From assembly GCF_014636295.1 (NCBI RefSeq), contig NZ_BMEC01000005.1:248001-312000 (forward strand): a stretch of DNA of 64,000 nucleotides, written 5' to 3'. Position numbers and translations under genes: made by a program. Under the pieces are notes generated by a model. That model saw only the letters and a program-made list of their open reading frames with translations. It ran no database searches and was not told where the DNA came from. Shown here one piece after another: positions 9,115-16,830 of this stretch (position 1 is the first letter of the stretch; every line of letters starts with the position of its first letter). Source of the DNA: Marivirga lumbricoides. Lineage in GTDB: Bacteria > Bacteroidota > Bacteroidia > Cytophagales > Cyclobacteriaceae.

Positions 9115-10494
9115 CTATCTACCATTTTGGATTAATAAGTTTAATGGACCAGAATTACCTGTAGTCCGTAAAATTTCTTGAGCTGCAGCAATTCGATGAT
9201 GACCTTCACTTATATAATAAACACCTTTAGCGTCTTTATACCCTGCAATTATTCCACATACAGCATTATATTCATACGTACCATTTCTCATCGCTTCAAT
9301 GAGTTTTGGTATATTCTTAACATTTCTTAACCCGATCTGTAAACCTTTTATTGTCAATTTCTTACCAAAAGGAAGTGAAGGAAATTCGCCAATTATCTTA
9401 CCATCATCAGGATTACCAAACAAGAAATCACTACCTACCTTTAGCCATAAATCTCCATTTGTTATCCGTTCACTAAAGGTATCTCCATAACCATCACTCC
9501 CCCCATTTGTATTACTCACCGAATTACACCTAAAACACTTTCTACCATAAGTATTTACTTGTCTTTCAGGTATAAATATTGTAGCTCCGGCACCTTCATT
9601 GTAGCTGCCAGCAAAAGTATTGTAATCACCAAATATAGTTTCTCCCCAAGAGCCGTGCAAGCTATTGTAAGAGGCAAAAGCAATACCAGCTTCTCTTGAG
9701 CTTCTAAAATCAGAGTATCCTCCATCTGCATTCCATTGTCCACCAAATCTGCCAATGTTATTGAAATCAATAGTAAGGTTGCCTCCACTGTAGCCACCTC
9801 CACCGCCTCCGCCAGAGCCATAGAATCCACCACCATAGCCGTAGGATCTGCCACCAAAGTTATCACTCCAATGGTAACCACTACCAGGACCAATAGAATG
9901 GGTAGGTCCGGGTCTAAAACCGCCACCTCCGCCACCACTTGCTAGCTCTCTCCATGATCTTAGGTTATCCGGATCAGGATACATCCTTCCACCACTCGGG
10001 TCATTGTACATAATCGGGTTATTGCCGCCATAGTTGTAAGGGCTTAAGGTGGCAAACTCATTGGCATACGGATCTACCACATTGAACCTGCCCAAAGTAG
10101 CATCATAATGCCTGTAGTGCATTTGGTAATGCCCGGTACTGTCATTGTAATAGCTGCCGGCATTGTACCAGTAACGGTTTTGGCTTCGGGTATCGTTTTT
10201 ATAGCTGTGAGATATTGGCATCCCAAAAGGGTAGTAGTCTATGCGCTGTAATACTTCAAAGCCTTCCTGCAATTGGTTAAAGCTGAAATCGTCAAAATAG
10301 ATCTCCACATCTTCATCTGCCTGGTGGGTCAGCTCTGCTACCAGCATACCATCCTCAGGAATTTCTATGCTGAGCTCTAGCCTCTGGTGCGAGTCGTAAT
10401 AGCTCCGTTCATCATACAAACGGGCGGCTTCTGTTACCTTTACAAACCCGGCATCAATTCTTTCTCCGTTGGCATTAGGAAGTGAATATATCAA
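9115..10494 (-). CDS. Orphan Rhs core with ParB-like toxin tip
   Basis: An orphan cassette of 459 residues. It starts at a TTG with a stop just upstream and has no signal peptide. Homology to the full-length Rhs begins at NGERIDAGF. The Rhs core runs to NNPIMYNDPSGG (about residue 170), followed by a Gly-rich spacer, a linker of the type GNLTIDFNNIGRFGGQW through ERQVNTYGRKCF, and a tip of about 130 residues. The tip ends with GYKDAKGVYYISEGHHRIAA; EGHHR matches the GxHR-type core of ParB/sulfiredoxin-fold domains used as toxin tips. It is probably silent until recombined onto the full-length gene. The toxin class is a motif-based call. Confidence 0.72.
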   Translation of the reverse strand: MIYSLPNANGERIDAGFVKVTEAARLYDERSYYDSHQRLELSIEIPEDGMLVAELTHQADEDVEIYFDDFSFNQLQEGFEVLQRIDYYPFGMPISHSYKNDTRSQNRYWYNAGSYYNDSTGHYQMHYRHYDATLGRFNVVDPYANEFATLSPYNYGGNNPIMYNDPSGGRMYPDPDNLRSWRELASGGGGGGFRPGPTHSIGPGSGYHWSDNFGGRSYGYGGGFYGSGGGGGGGYSGGNLTIDFNNIGRFGGQWNADGGYSDFRSSREAGIAFASYNSLHGSWGETIFGDYNTFAGSYNEGAGATIFIPERQVNTYGRKCFRCNSVSNTNGGSDGYGDTFSERITNGDLWLKVGSDFLFGNPDDGKIIGEFPSLPFGKKLTIKGLQIGLRNVKNIPKLIEAMRNGTYEYNAVCGIIAGYKDAKGVYYISEGHHRIAAAQEILRTTGNSGPLNLLIQNGR

Positions 10495-10524
10495 CTAAGA
10501 ACCATGTTGAAGGTTTTGTAATTC

Positions 10525-10639
10525 ATAGTTGCTTTAAGCTAACCACTTTTTAAACAGATACTTAATATTGTTAGAATAAACATTCATTAATGTCTAAAAA
10601 TAATAGTAGAGCAAGAAAGTTACGTTTTGAAGCATTACC
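10525..10639 (-). repeat. Intercassette element, partial copy E
   Basis: This holds only the distal half of the element found at 18250-18498 and 26366-26618. On the plus strand it runs from AGTTGCTTTAAGCTAACCA to the conserved end GAAGCATTACC. The core-proximal hairpin half is replaced by about 30 unrelated bases before the orphan core begins. It lies between the immunity gene ending at 10709 and the orphan cassette 10494-9115. Confidence 0.65.
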
Positions 10640-10667
10640 CTAAAGCCAAGCAGGCTTATTCATGAGA

Positions 10668-10693
10668 AAGCTTCGTGAGACCGAGGCTTTCTA
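10668..10693. terminator. Hairpin after the membrane immunity gene at 10709 (possible terminator)
   Basis: Ten-base arms (GAAAGCTTCG and CGAGGCTTTC) with one mismatch enclose a 6-base loop, starting about 16 bases past the stop of the 173-residue immunity gene. No long T tract follows on either strand, so termination is only a possibility. Confidence 0.35.
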
Positions 10694-10708
10694 TTCCATT
10701 ACTATTTT

Positions 10709-11230
10709 TTACAGCTTTGGTAAAAATCGAAAACTGTAAATAAACAAGGCTATCACAGCTATTATAATAGCTAAGGATAATAGGCTGTATTTCCACTTTT
10801 CTTTCCTTGTCCATTTATCGAACTTCTTAAAGTACTTGATATATTTATCCCCTATAAACACCAGATAGTGGCATATTAAATAAGCTAATAATATGCAGAT
10901 TACAAATGGTTGCCATGAAAAATTAATTGGATGTTTAAGAATACCATTTGATATATCAAATATTGACAATATGATTAGAAAAAGAAATATTACAAGACCC
11001 GCTCCAGATATCATTATACCAAAACCAAATCGCTTATCCGTCCAAATTTTATTTGTCGTATCTAAAAGAGTTGTTCCTTGCTCTTCAAATTTCCGCTTTA
11101 CCACTGGAAGCCTACCTAAGAGAACAAATGGATTCAACTTATTTGTGAACATATGACGTTTGTATTCAGCTTTATATAAGCAATAATGGAAAATATTTAA
11201 CCACAATTCAATCTTTTTTATCATCTTCAT
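10709..11230 (-). CDS. Membrane immunity protein paralogue (173 aa), copy 2
   Basis: A 173-residue protein and clear paralogue of the product of 11947-11426. Both share the N-terminal half almost unchanged (KFEEQGTTLLDTTNKIW, DKRFGFGIMIS) and differ in the membrane region. It has three hydrophobic segments: about residues 57-78, 96-118 and 147-168. A toxin-tail remnant ends 9 bp upstream. The pair is a duplicated toxin-end plus immunity unit whose toxin has been lost in this copy. No known family was recognised; the immunity role follows from the arrangement. Confidence 0.6.
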   Translation of the reverse strand: MKMIKKIELWLNIFHYCLYKAEYKRHMFTNKLNPFVLLGRLPVVKRKFEEQGTTLLDTTNKIWTDKRFGFGIMISGAGLVIFLFLIILSIFDISNGILKHPINFSWQPFVICILLAYLICHYLVFIGDKYIKYFKKFDKWTRKEKWKYSLLSLAIIIAVIALFIYSFRFLPKL

Positions 11231-11239
11231 CTATTCAAT

Positions 11240-11411
11240 TTAACGTCCGTGATAATTATCAATAGCACTTTCACCCAGATAACTACCTAAATAGCTTCCA
11301 CCTACACCCAGACCAAAACCTCCGATTACTCCACCAATGACTGTGCCTGGAATAGCTCCAATTCCACCAAACCAAGCACCTATAAATGCACCTGCTGCTT
11401 GAGCTTGATTG
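11240..11411 (-). pseudogene. Toxin-tail remnant (glycine-zipper tip), duplicate
   Basis: About 56 residues, including VIGGVIGGFGLGVGGSYLGS and a final NYHGR. Over this length it nearly repeats the end of the tip at 12546-11953 (VIGGVIGGFGLGVGGSYLGS, ending YYHKR). The rest of the toxin is absent. With the following immunity gene it forms a tandem duplicate of the 12546-11426 unit. Confidence 0.75.
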
Positions 11412-11425
11412 ATGCTTTTTTATAT

Positions 11426-11947
11426 CTATCGGTTAGGCAAGAATTGAAAACTAAATAACCACAGAGCTACGCACCCTATTACAAATAAAATAGAGAATAT
11501 AGCATACTTCCATTTTTTTTCTTTAGGTCGCTTATCCAGTTTTTTGAAGTATTTTATATATTTATTATTCTTAAACACTAACAAGTGACATATTAAATAA
11601 GCAATAGCACCATAGGCTACCACATGAAATAACTGGATATAAAAATAAATATTAAAAAAACTTGCAGATACAGTTACCAAGCCCCATAACAAAAAGGCTA
11701 AACTAATTACTAACCCACTACCAGATATCATTATACCAAAACCAAATCTTTTATCGGCCCAAATTTTATTTGTTGTATCTAACAAAGTCGTTCCTTGCTC
11801 TTCAAATTTCCGCTTTACTGCTGGAATCTTACCTAGAAGAACTAAGGGATTTACTTTATTAGAAAACATGTGAAGCTTACAATCCACTTTATATAAGCAG
11901 AAATGTATAATATTTAGCCAGAGTTCAAATTTTCTGATCATTTTCAA
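11426..11947 (-). CDS. Membrane immunity protein (173 aa), copy 1
   Basis: A 173-residue protein with a basic amphipathic N terminus, KFEEQGTTLLDTTNKIW in the middle and three membrane segments (about residues 57-80, 88-113 and 146-168). It starts 5 bp after the stop of the glycine-zipper tip fragment, the spacing seen for other toxin-immunity pairs in the array. It is paralogous to 11230-10709. A membrane immunity protein fits a membrane-inserting toxin. No family was recognised. Confidence 0.6.
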   Translation of the reverse strand: MKMIRKFELWLNIIHFCLYKVDCKLHMFSNKVNPLVLLGKIPAVKRKFEEQGTTLLDTTNKIWADKRFGFGIMISGSGLVISLAFLLWGLVTVSASFFNIYFYIQLFHVVAYGAIAYLICHLLVFKNNKYIKYFKKLDKRPKEKKWKYAIFSILFVIGCVALWLFSFQFLPNR

Positions 11948-11952
11948 GTAAA

Positions 11953-12546
11953 TTAACGTTTATGATAATAATCTACTACACTTTCTCCTAAATAACTACC
12001 TAAATAGCTTCCACCTACACCCAGTCCAAAACCTCCAATTACGCCACCAATAACTACACTGGGAACTGCACCAAAACCTCCAAATGCGGTTCCAAATGAA
12101 GCACCTATTAAAGCTCCAGCTTTAGCACCTGCTATGCCAAAGCCTATGCCTGCTACATTACTCGCTGCTGCCCTTTGTGCATTGTAACCAAACTTACCTC
12201 CATCTGCTACATAACCCTCATAAGTTATATATCCTCCTAGAAGAACGGAACCAACTATAGTAGCTTTTCCTGCGATTTTATAATTATTAGCAGCCTTTAA
12301 CGCGCCTGCTCTACTTCCAGTATATTGATTACCACCCCAACTAGTTTTGTAGTACTTCCTATTCTCTCCCCACCAATAACCCTGACTGGAACTAAGGCCT
12401 TCTAAAGCTCCATAAAGGCCTGCAGCAATATTTAATGCATGATTGGTATTCGTAAAATTGGTCATACCTTCTTTACATTCCAAAGAATAAGTTCCTCTTC
12501 CATAAGTAGAACCATCTGAATAAAAAGATGACTTGCATAATCTAGG
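11953..12546 (-). pseudogene. Rhs tip fragment with glycine-zipper membrane toxin domain
   Basis: The frame is open from 12546, just after a stop, and lacks a Rhs core. A TTG at 12483 would be the first usable start. The N-terminal part (YSDGSTYGRGTYS, SSQGYWWGENRKYYKTSWGG) resembles tip linkers. The C-terminal half is a long run of small residues with repeated GxxxG spacing (GIGFGIAGAKAGALIGASFG, VIGGVIGGFGLGVGGSYLGS). Such glycine-zipper segments are typical of membrane-inserting toxins. The intact tip could be rescued onto a core by recombination, but no nearby core copy precedes it. The matching immunity gene follows after 5 bp. Confidence 0.6.
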
Positions 12547-12718
12547 TTATAATCTACAAATTAAAAGATTCATATATAAGATCTAGGCCTCACAAAAGTA
12601 TACACAACACACATATTAAAACTTGATTCTTTACTTAGGAAGTTCAGCTATCTATTTAAATGGATTGAAAGTATGAACTTTTTCTTTTAATTCTGCTACA
12701 TACCAAGTTGCCATTTTA

Positions 12719-13045
12719 TTAAGCATCTTTTTTTCTGTACTCTAAAAGTCTTTGTGCTACTTTTAAATCAGAATATCCCTTGTTTTTCATATCTAAGTCG
12801 GATTCTATAAGTTCAATAGCATAATCCAACGGAAACAATTGAATATATTTGACGCCACCTTTAACAAAAACAATGTCGTCTTCTGTTTCTTCTATGGTAA
12901 AAATAGAGATTTCGGATTCTAAGTCTAAGGTATCTTTTAAATGTATTAATAATGCTTCAGATTGATTATTTAAATCCAAGTCTTGATAGAGCTTGTGTAA
13001 CTTTTCAGTTTCGTTGAGATATCTTACTAATTCGACTAATTTCAT
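12719..13045 (-). CDS. Small acidic protein, predicted immunity protein
   Basis: A 108-residue soluble, acidic protein with no signal peptide or membrane segment. A decayed paralogue ends 14 bp upstream (13327-13059), sharing the MKL[IV][ED]L start and an E/K-rich end (VAQRLLEYRKKDA against KAKRLYEYAINDA). It sits in a run of immunity-type genes without intact toxins. Small acidic proteins are common as immunity to nuclease tips, but the target is not known. The 234 bases downstream to the tip fragment hold only a possible 20-codon frame. Confidence 0.5.
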   Translation of the reverse strand: MKLVELVRYLNETEKLHKLYQDLDLNNQSEALLIHLKDTLDLESEISIFTIEETEDDIVFVKGGVKYIQLFPLDYAIELIESDLDMKNKGYSDLKVAQRLLEYRKKDA

Positions 13046-13058
13046 TTAACCTCTTTTC

Positions 13059-13327
13059 TTACGCATCATTTATTGCATATTCATACAACCGTTTTGCTTT
13101 TTCAAAATCTATTGGTTCATAAGCTAGATTTGTAGTCCAATCTGTTATAAATTCTTTAGCTAAAAAAACTTCGATTAGGTAGCCCCCCCTTCTTCTTTCA
13201 TTCCTCCATCACCTTAACTTGCTGTTTATAGTAGAATATCAGAATTAAAATTCTCCAAATCCTTTTGAAAGATTATTAGTTCTTCATTTATGGTATAAAT
13301 ATTGTTTATTAAGTCGATTAATTTCAT
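13059..13327 (-). pseudogene. Frameshifted paralogue of the 108-aa immunity gene
   Basis: The frame begins MKLIDLINNIYTINEEL and stops after about 34 codons. The matching C-terminal part (YLIEVFLAKEF, FEKAKRLYEYAINDA) continues in another frame, so the copy is broken. A run of seven C (plus strand, near 13184-13190) lies in the damaged stretch and could also be a sequencing indel, although the early stop suggests real decay. The remainder of the gap to 13465 holds a possible toxin tail only. Confidence 0.6.
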
Positions 13328-13465
13328 TTTTACTAGGCAGCAGCATAAAATATGATACAGATTACTCTTTGAACTACAAAGTCTTTCAACTCTTCGCCTC
13401 TATTCTTTTTAGTGTTTGCATAAAATAAATATAAAATTTGATGGATCAGTTACCTCACCAATCCG

Positions 13466-13933
13466 TCATGGATTATTCATTAGATATAGCCCCAATAAAT
13501 TTAATAGACTTTGTTCTGTTTCATAAAACTTGTCATCGCACATCTCTAAAAAATCACATAAGCCTTCATCAAAGTTTGTAATCTTGTCAATTTCCTTTTT
13601 AAATACTTTTTTTCTAAATGTTTCGACATCTAAACCTTCACTATTTACTTTTTCTAAAGCTTCTTTTAGCTGGTTTCTTGTGAAGTCTGCATTGATAGTT
13701 GCTAAAGCGTCTAAAGTCAAATATCCAAATAGGCCGTAGCCATTTAAAAAATATTGATGAAATCCTCCATTTAATACTTGTTGATGAAGAATAAATATTG
13801 TGTAAACTATCCTTAAATGTATGGGAAGGTTAATAACATATTTATACCAGAACTCCTCTTTTGAAAGTGTCGATTCGTCAATTCCTTGAACCGATTCCTT
13901 AAATTTATTATTGATCAATTCTTCGTTATTCAT
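13466..13933 (-). CDS. DUF4375 (DMP19-like) family protein, predicted immunity
   Basis: A 155-residue soluble protein with the DUF4375 hallmark NGGFHQYFLNGYG near residue 55, followed by an Ala-Leu-rich helix (YLTLDALATI) and an acidic C-terminal helix. DUF4375 proteins occur as immunity proteins in polymorphic-toxin loci. It lies 29 bp after the pentapeptide-like gene and no toxin stands directly before it, so it may be a stored immunity gene. The family call comes from the motif; the protected-against toxin cannot be named. Confidence 0.7.
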   Translation of the reverse strand: MNNEELINNKFKESVQGIDESTLSKEEFWYKYVINLPIHLRIVYTIFILHQQVLNGGFHQYFLNGYGLFGYLTLDALATINADFTRNQLKEALEKVNSEGLDVETFRKKVFKKEIDKITNFDEGLCDFLEMCDDKFYETEQSLLNLLGLYLMNNP

Positions 13934-13962
13934 TAAAATAAGATGATTGAGTCAATTATCTT

Positions 13963-14991
13963 CTAACTATTAACTTTCTTATTCGTTTCCTTGATTAAGG
14001 AGAAAAATTTTTCACCAAAATCACTTTTCTCATCACTGAATACCATTATCTTCTTATCTATAAAATCTATATTTTGATTCTGACGGTCTTTTGTGAAATA
14101 TAGATTATTTAGCAATGAAACACCTTTTCTCAGTTCATTCGTGTCCCATTTTTCTCTCATAAGTCTTTCTACTGTGTGATATACTTTTTTTAAATTTCTT
14201 ACTACAATATATTTTTCATCATCTTTCGGAAAAACACATTGGCTTAAGTCGATCTCATTAATAAAACTCACTCCAATTAAATCCGCTTCTGAAAAATCTA
14301 CATTTTGCATAAGGTTTGGATAATCTTTAGGATTCACGCGATTAAAAATCCAAAATATTGACTTTTGAGCCGTTGTAGAATAACCACTAAACCAGGGAGA
14401 GTCTACTTTCCCTATAAACTTGCAATGTTTAAAACGACTCCCATCAAAGTTTGTAGCCATCAGGTTACAATTCTCAAATATACAGTTCTCAATTTCCGGA
14501 AAACTAAATATACATTCCTTTAAATCACATTCTATGAAATTTACCCTTTTATATGACCCTGAATTTTTACCTAGATTGTTATTAAGAAATGAGTAATTAA
14601 AGCTAGTGTTTCTAAAAGTACAATTGAAAAAATCAGACGCATAGATTTGAAGTTCTTTTGCTTTGGTCCCTTCAAATATACAATTGTTTACCCTACATTG
14701 TTGCCACCATGAGTAACTTATATCTGCATATGAAAAATCAATAGATTCAACATGAATGTTCTTAAGCTTTAGACTTCCATATTTTTGAGTAAAGCTAGTA
14801 CCTTCTCCTTCTATTTTTCTTTCACTTTTGAGAGTTGATAAGGGTGCCCCTCTTAAATCCCAGCGCCCAGCATATTTTTCCAATCCTTTAATAGTATCAA
14901 GGGATTTATTACAAGATAGTTTTGACAATACCTCTGATAGGAGATACTTTCCTTCTTGGCTTTTCCAGCGGTTGATCAATCTTTGCTGCAT
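13963..14991 (-). CDS. Pentapeptide-repeat-like immunity protein, copy 2
   Basis: A 342-residue protein and paralogue of the product of 16017-14995. It has a basic helical N terminus (INRWKSQEGKYLLSEVLSKL), then AGRWDLRGAPL, then many degenerate pentapeptide-type turns with F/L at the centre and N/C/D around (FSYADISYSWW, CIFEGTKAKELQI, ADLIGVSFINEIDLSQCVF). Such right-handed quadrilateral beta-helices mimic DNA or cap nucleases. It follows copy 1 after 3 bp, indicating tandem duplication and co-transcription. Its partner is presumably the nuclease-like remnant at 16336-16031 or a lost relative. Confidence 0.65.
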   Translation of the reverse strand: MQQRLINRWKSQEGKYLLSEVLSKLSCNKSLDTIKGLEKYAGRWDLRGAPLSTLKSERKIEGEGTSFTQKYGSLKLKNIHVESIDFSYADISYSWWQQCRVNNCIFEGTKAKELQIYASDFFNCTFRNTSFNYSFLNNNLGKNSGSYKRVNFIECDLKECIFSFPEIENCIFENCNLMATNFDGSRFKHCKFIGKVDSPWFSGYSTTAQKSIFWIFNRVNPKDYPNLMQNVDFSEADLIGVSFINEIDLSQCVFPKDDEKYIVVRNLKKVYHTVERLMREKWDTNELRKGVSLLNNLYFTKDRQNQNIDFIDKKIMVFSDEKSDFGEKFFSLIKETNKKVNS

Positions 14992-14994
14992 TGT

Positions 14995-16017
14995 CTACTG
15001 ATTCAGTAACTCTGAATCTATTGATTCGATCAGATCAAAAAAAATCTTTTGAAAATCTCTGCCTAGATGCTTGTTATAACTTGTGTCAATATAATCCATT
15101 GGCATCCCGTTTTTCATCTCACTGTTATAGAAGTTATCTATCAAAAAAAGACCCTGACGTTTATCTTCTCGTGACCAATCTTTTTCAATTATTTCTCTTG
15201 CCTTTATATACGTTGTTGGTAAATTTTTCACAATAATAAAATCCCCTCTTTCCTGAAACTTACAATCCCTTAAATCTACTTTATAGTTAAATAAAACATC
15301 TTCGAGTTCGGCCTCTAAAAAATCAACATTCTTCATTAGGTTTGGATAATCATAAGGATTTACCCTATTAAAAATACCAAAGAGAGATTTAGAAGCATAC
15401 CTAGAATATCCATTTATCCAACCAGATTCAAATTTTCCTATAAACTTACTATTACTGAATCTACTCCCATCAAAATTAACTTCGTAAAGTTTACAATTAA
15501 TAAATTTACAATTGTCAATAACAGGAAACCTGAAACTTACCTTAGACAAATTTGATTCTATGAATTCAATATTTTTAAAGGAACCAGAATCCACACCTCG
15601 ATTAAGAGCAAGAGATGAATTTGATAAATTAGTTTTTATAAAACTACCATTGGAAAAATTACATGCAACACACTCAATATTTTTTAAGATAGATGATTCA
15701 AAAATGCAATTTTCTATTGTACATTTTACAAAAACACATTCACTTATATCCGCATATGAAAAATCAATACTATGTAAGCTCACATTTGCAAGATTGTAAG
15801 TTCTCTTTTTAAGATCCAAATCACCGCCATTTACTTTTAATTTTTCCTTCTTTTTAGGTTTTGGAAATCTTATTCCTCGCAGGTCCCATCGCCCTGCAAT
15901 TTTACCTAAACCTAGTCCATCAAAGGGCTTATTTGATCTAATGTATTTAAGCACCTTACTTCGTAAAATCTTCATTTCATCAGAATCCCATCTCTTGATA
16001 AGGTCTTTTCCTGCCAT
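14995..16017 (-). CDS. Pentapeptide-repeat-like immunity protein, copy 1
   Basis: A 340-residue protein with the same architecture as its neighbour: N-terminal LIKRWDSDEMKILRSKVLKY, AGRWDLRGIRFPKP, then degenerate pentapeptide turns (FSYADISECVF, CTIENCIFESSILKNIECVA, FIESNLSKVSF, FDGSRFSNSKF). No signal peptide or membrane segment, so it acts in the cytoplasm. It begins 13 bp after the stop of the nuclease-like tip remnant at 16031, marking it as that toxin's immunity gene. Pentapeptide-type proteins are known as immunity to DNA-acting toxins; the pairing here is inferred from position. Confidence 0.68.
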   Translation of the reverse strand: MAGKDLIKRWDSDEMKILRSKVLKYIRSNKPFDGLGLGKIAGRWDLRGIRFPKPKKKEKLKVNGGDLDLKKRTYNLANVSLHSIDFSYADISECVFVKCTIENCIFESSILKNIECVACNFSNGSFIKTNLSNSSLALNRGVDSGSFKNIEFIESNLSKVSFRFPVIDNCKFINCKLYEVNFDGSRFSNSKFIGKFESGWINGYSRYASKSLFGIFNRVNPYDYPNLMKNVDFLEAELEDVLFNYKVDLRDCKFQERGDFIIVKNLPTTYIKAREIIEKDWSREDKRQGLFLIDNFYNSEMKNGMPMDYIDTSYNKHLGRDFQKIFFDLIESIDSELLNQ

Positions 16018-16030
16018 TCTTGTAATACTT

Positions 16031-16336
16031 TTAATAAAATAAACCTATTCCACCTGAGCCATATTTTTTTACATGCATCTGCCAGGCTCCATGAGTTGTA
16101 ACATCCCACCATGTACCATTGAGTAACCCTTTACCCACCATATCGGCTCCCCGGTTGGTAGGATTAATCTTTATCAGCCCCACACGTTGTGTAGGATTTA
16201 AAATCCAATTGTTTCTTGCCCCTTCTCTGAATGCTCTATCTATTCCTTTTCCTCTTATCATGGCACTCACCCTCGGATTTGCCAGAGCCTCAAATTCTTT
16301 ACCCTTACTATATTGGATTTTTAACTGCTTGTCTAG
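16031..16336 (-). pseudogene. Nuclease-like Rhs tip remnant (restriction-endonuclease-like)
   Basis: About 101 codons are open after a TGA stop, with similar-looking sequence in the same frame before that stop. There is no Rhs core. The pattern KGKEFEALANPRV, then RGADMVG, TWWDVTTHGAWQMHVKKYG fits a PD-(D/E)xK-type toxin fold (acidic residue, then WxDVT, then Gln/His/Lys). An ATG at 16270 would give 79 residues. It is the 3' part of a toxin, followed after 13 bp by its immunity gene. The fold assignment is moderate. Confidence 0.6.
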
Positions 16337-16433
16337 TCACATATTTTCCATCAACTTCTCAAATAAAACTTTCGACTTACTTGTTGGAAAAAAAAATAAC
16401 GTGAGAGCAGAGGCTTTTAATTTATTTCTGTTT

Positions 16434-16823
16434 CTAAAAGTGCCCATCATGCCGATAGTCTGCTATTGCTAGAACTACTAAAAAGGCCACTATTGATCCA
16501 ATTATATAAATTAGAACTGATTTATTCCAACCATTATAGTTGTCAGAAGTTTTATTGAAATCTGAAAAAACATCTTCGTAAATCTTTTTTCTATAAAGTA
16601 TAAGATAATTAAAAATGGAACATAGCCCCATCAACGTAAGTGCATGAGTCTTATTGATATTTTTAAAAATGGGATATGTAAAACTAAGAATAGCCACCAA
16701 TGTTAAAATGTTGATCGATATTAATGTGGTTGTTGCTAAAAAAGAGAAGAATACAGGCATGCTATCTTTCTTCCTTTCATAAAATAAATATATTCTGTAA
16801 TTTAAATAATAATACCACATCAT
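16434..16823 (-). CDS. Small membrane immunity protein for the tip at 16831
   Basis: About 129 residues with four hydrophobic segments (about residues 22-45, 50-62, 64-78 and 102-122). The ATG at 16823 (or 16820) is preferred because it comes just after the toxin stop at 16831; a start at 16853 would overlap the toxin by 23 bases. It lies directly behind the glycine-rich tip of the cassette 18249-16831. Its membrane location matches the hydrophobic tip. No family was recognised. Confidence 0.6.
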   Translation of the reverse strand: MMWYYYLNYRIYLFYERKKDSMPVFFSFLATTTLISINILTLVAILSFTYPIFKNINKTHALTLMGLCSIFNYLILYRKKIYEDVFSDFNKTSDNYNGWNKSVLIYIIGSIVAFLVVLAIADYRHDGHF

Positions 16824-16830
16824 TGCCACC

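Noticed and set aside
9555-9938. Long open frame rich in Val/Ala/Leu on the minus strand inside the orphan cassette
   Set aside because: It is a shifted reading of the Gly-rich spacer and linker; similar shadow frames occur in every cassette at the same place.
12651-12709. 20-codon frame MATWYVAELKEKVHTFNPFK after the 108-aa gene
   Set aside because: It could be the end of another lost immunity gene, but it is too short and has no clear relative in the window.
13340-13460. Possible toxin tail ahead of the decayed 108-aa immunity copy (frame ending VVQRVICIIFYAAA)
   Set aside because: It ends close to the immunity start as other tails do, but matches no tip in the window, so it is too weak to list as a feature.
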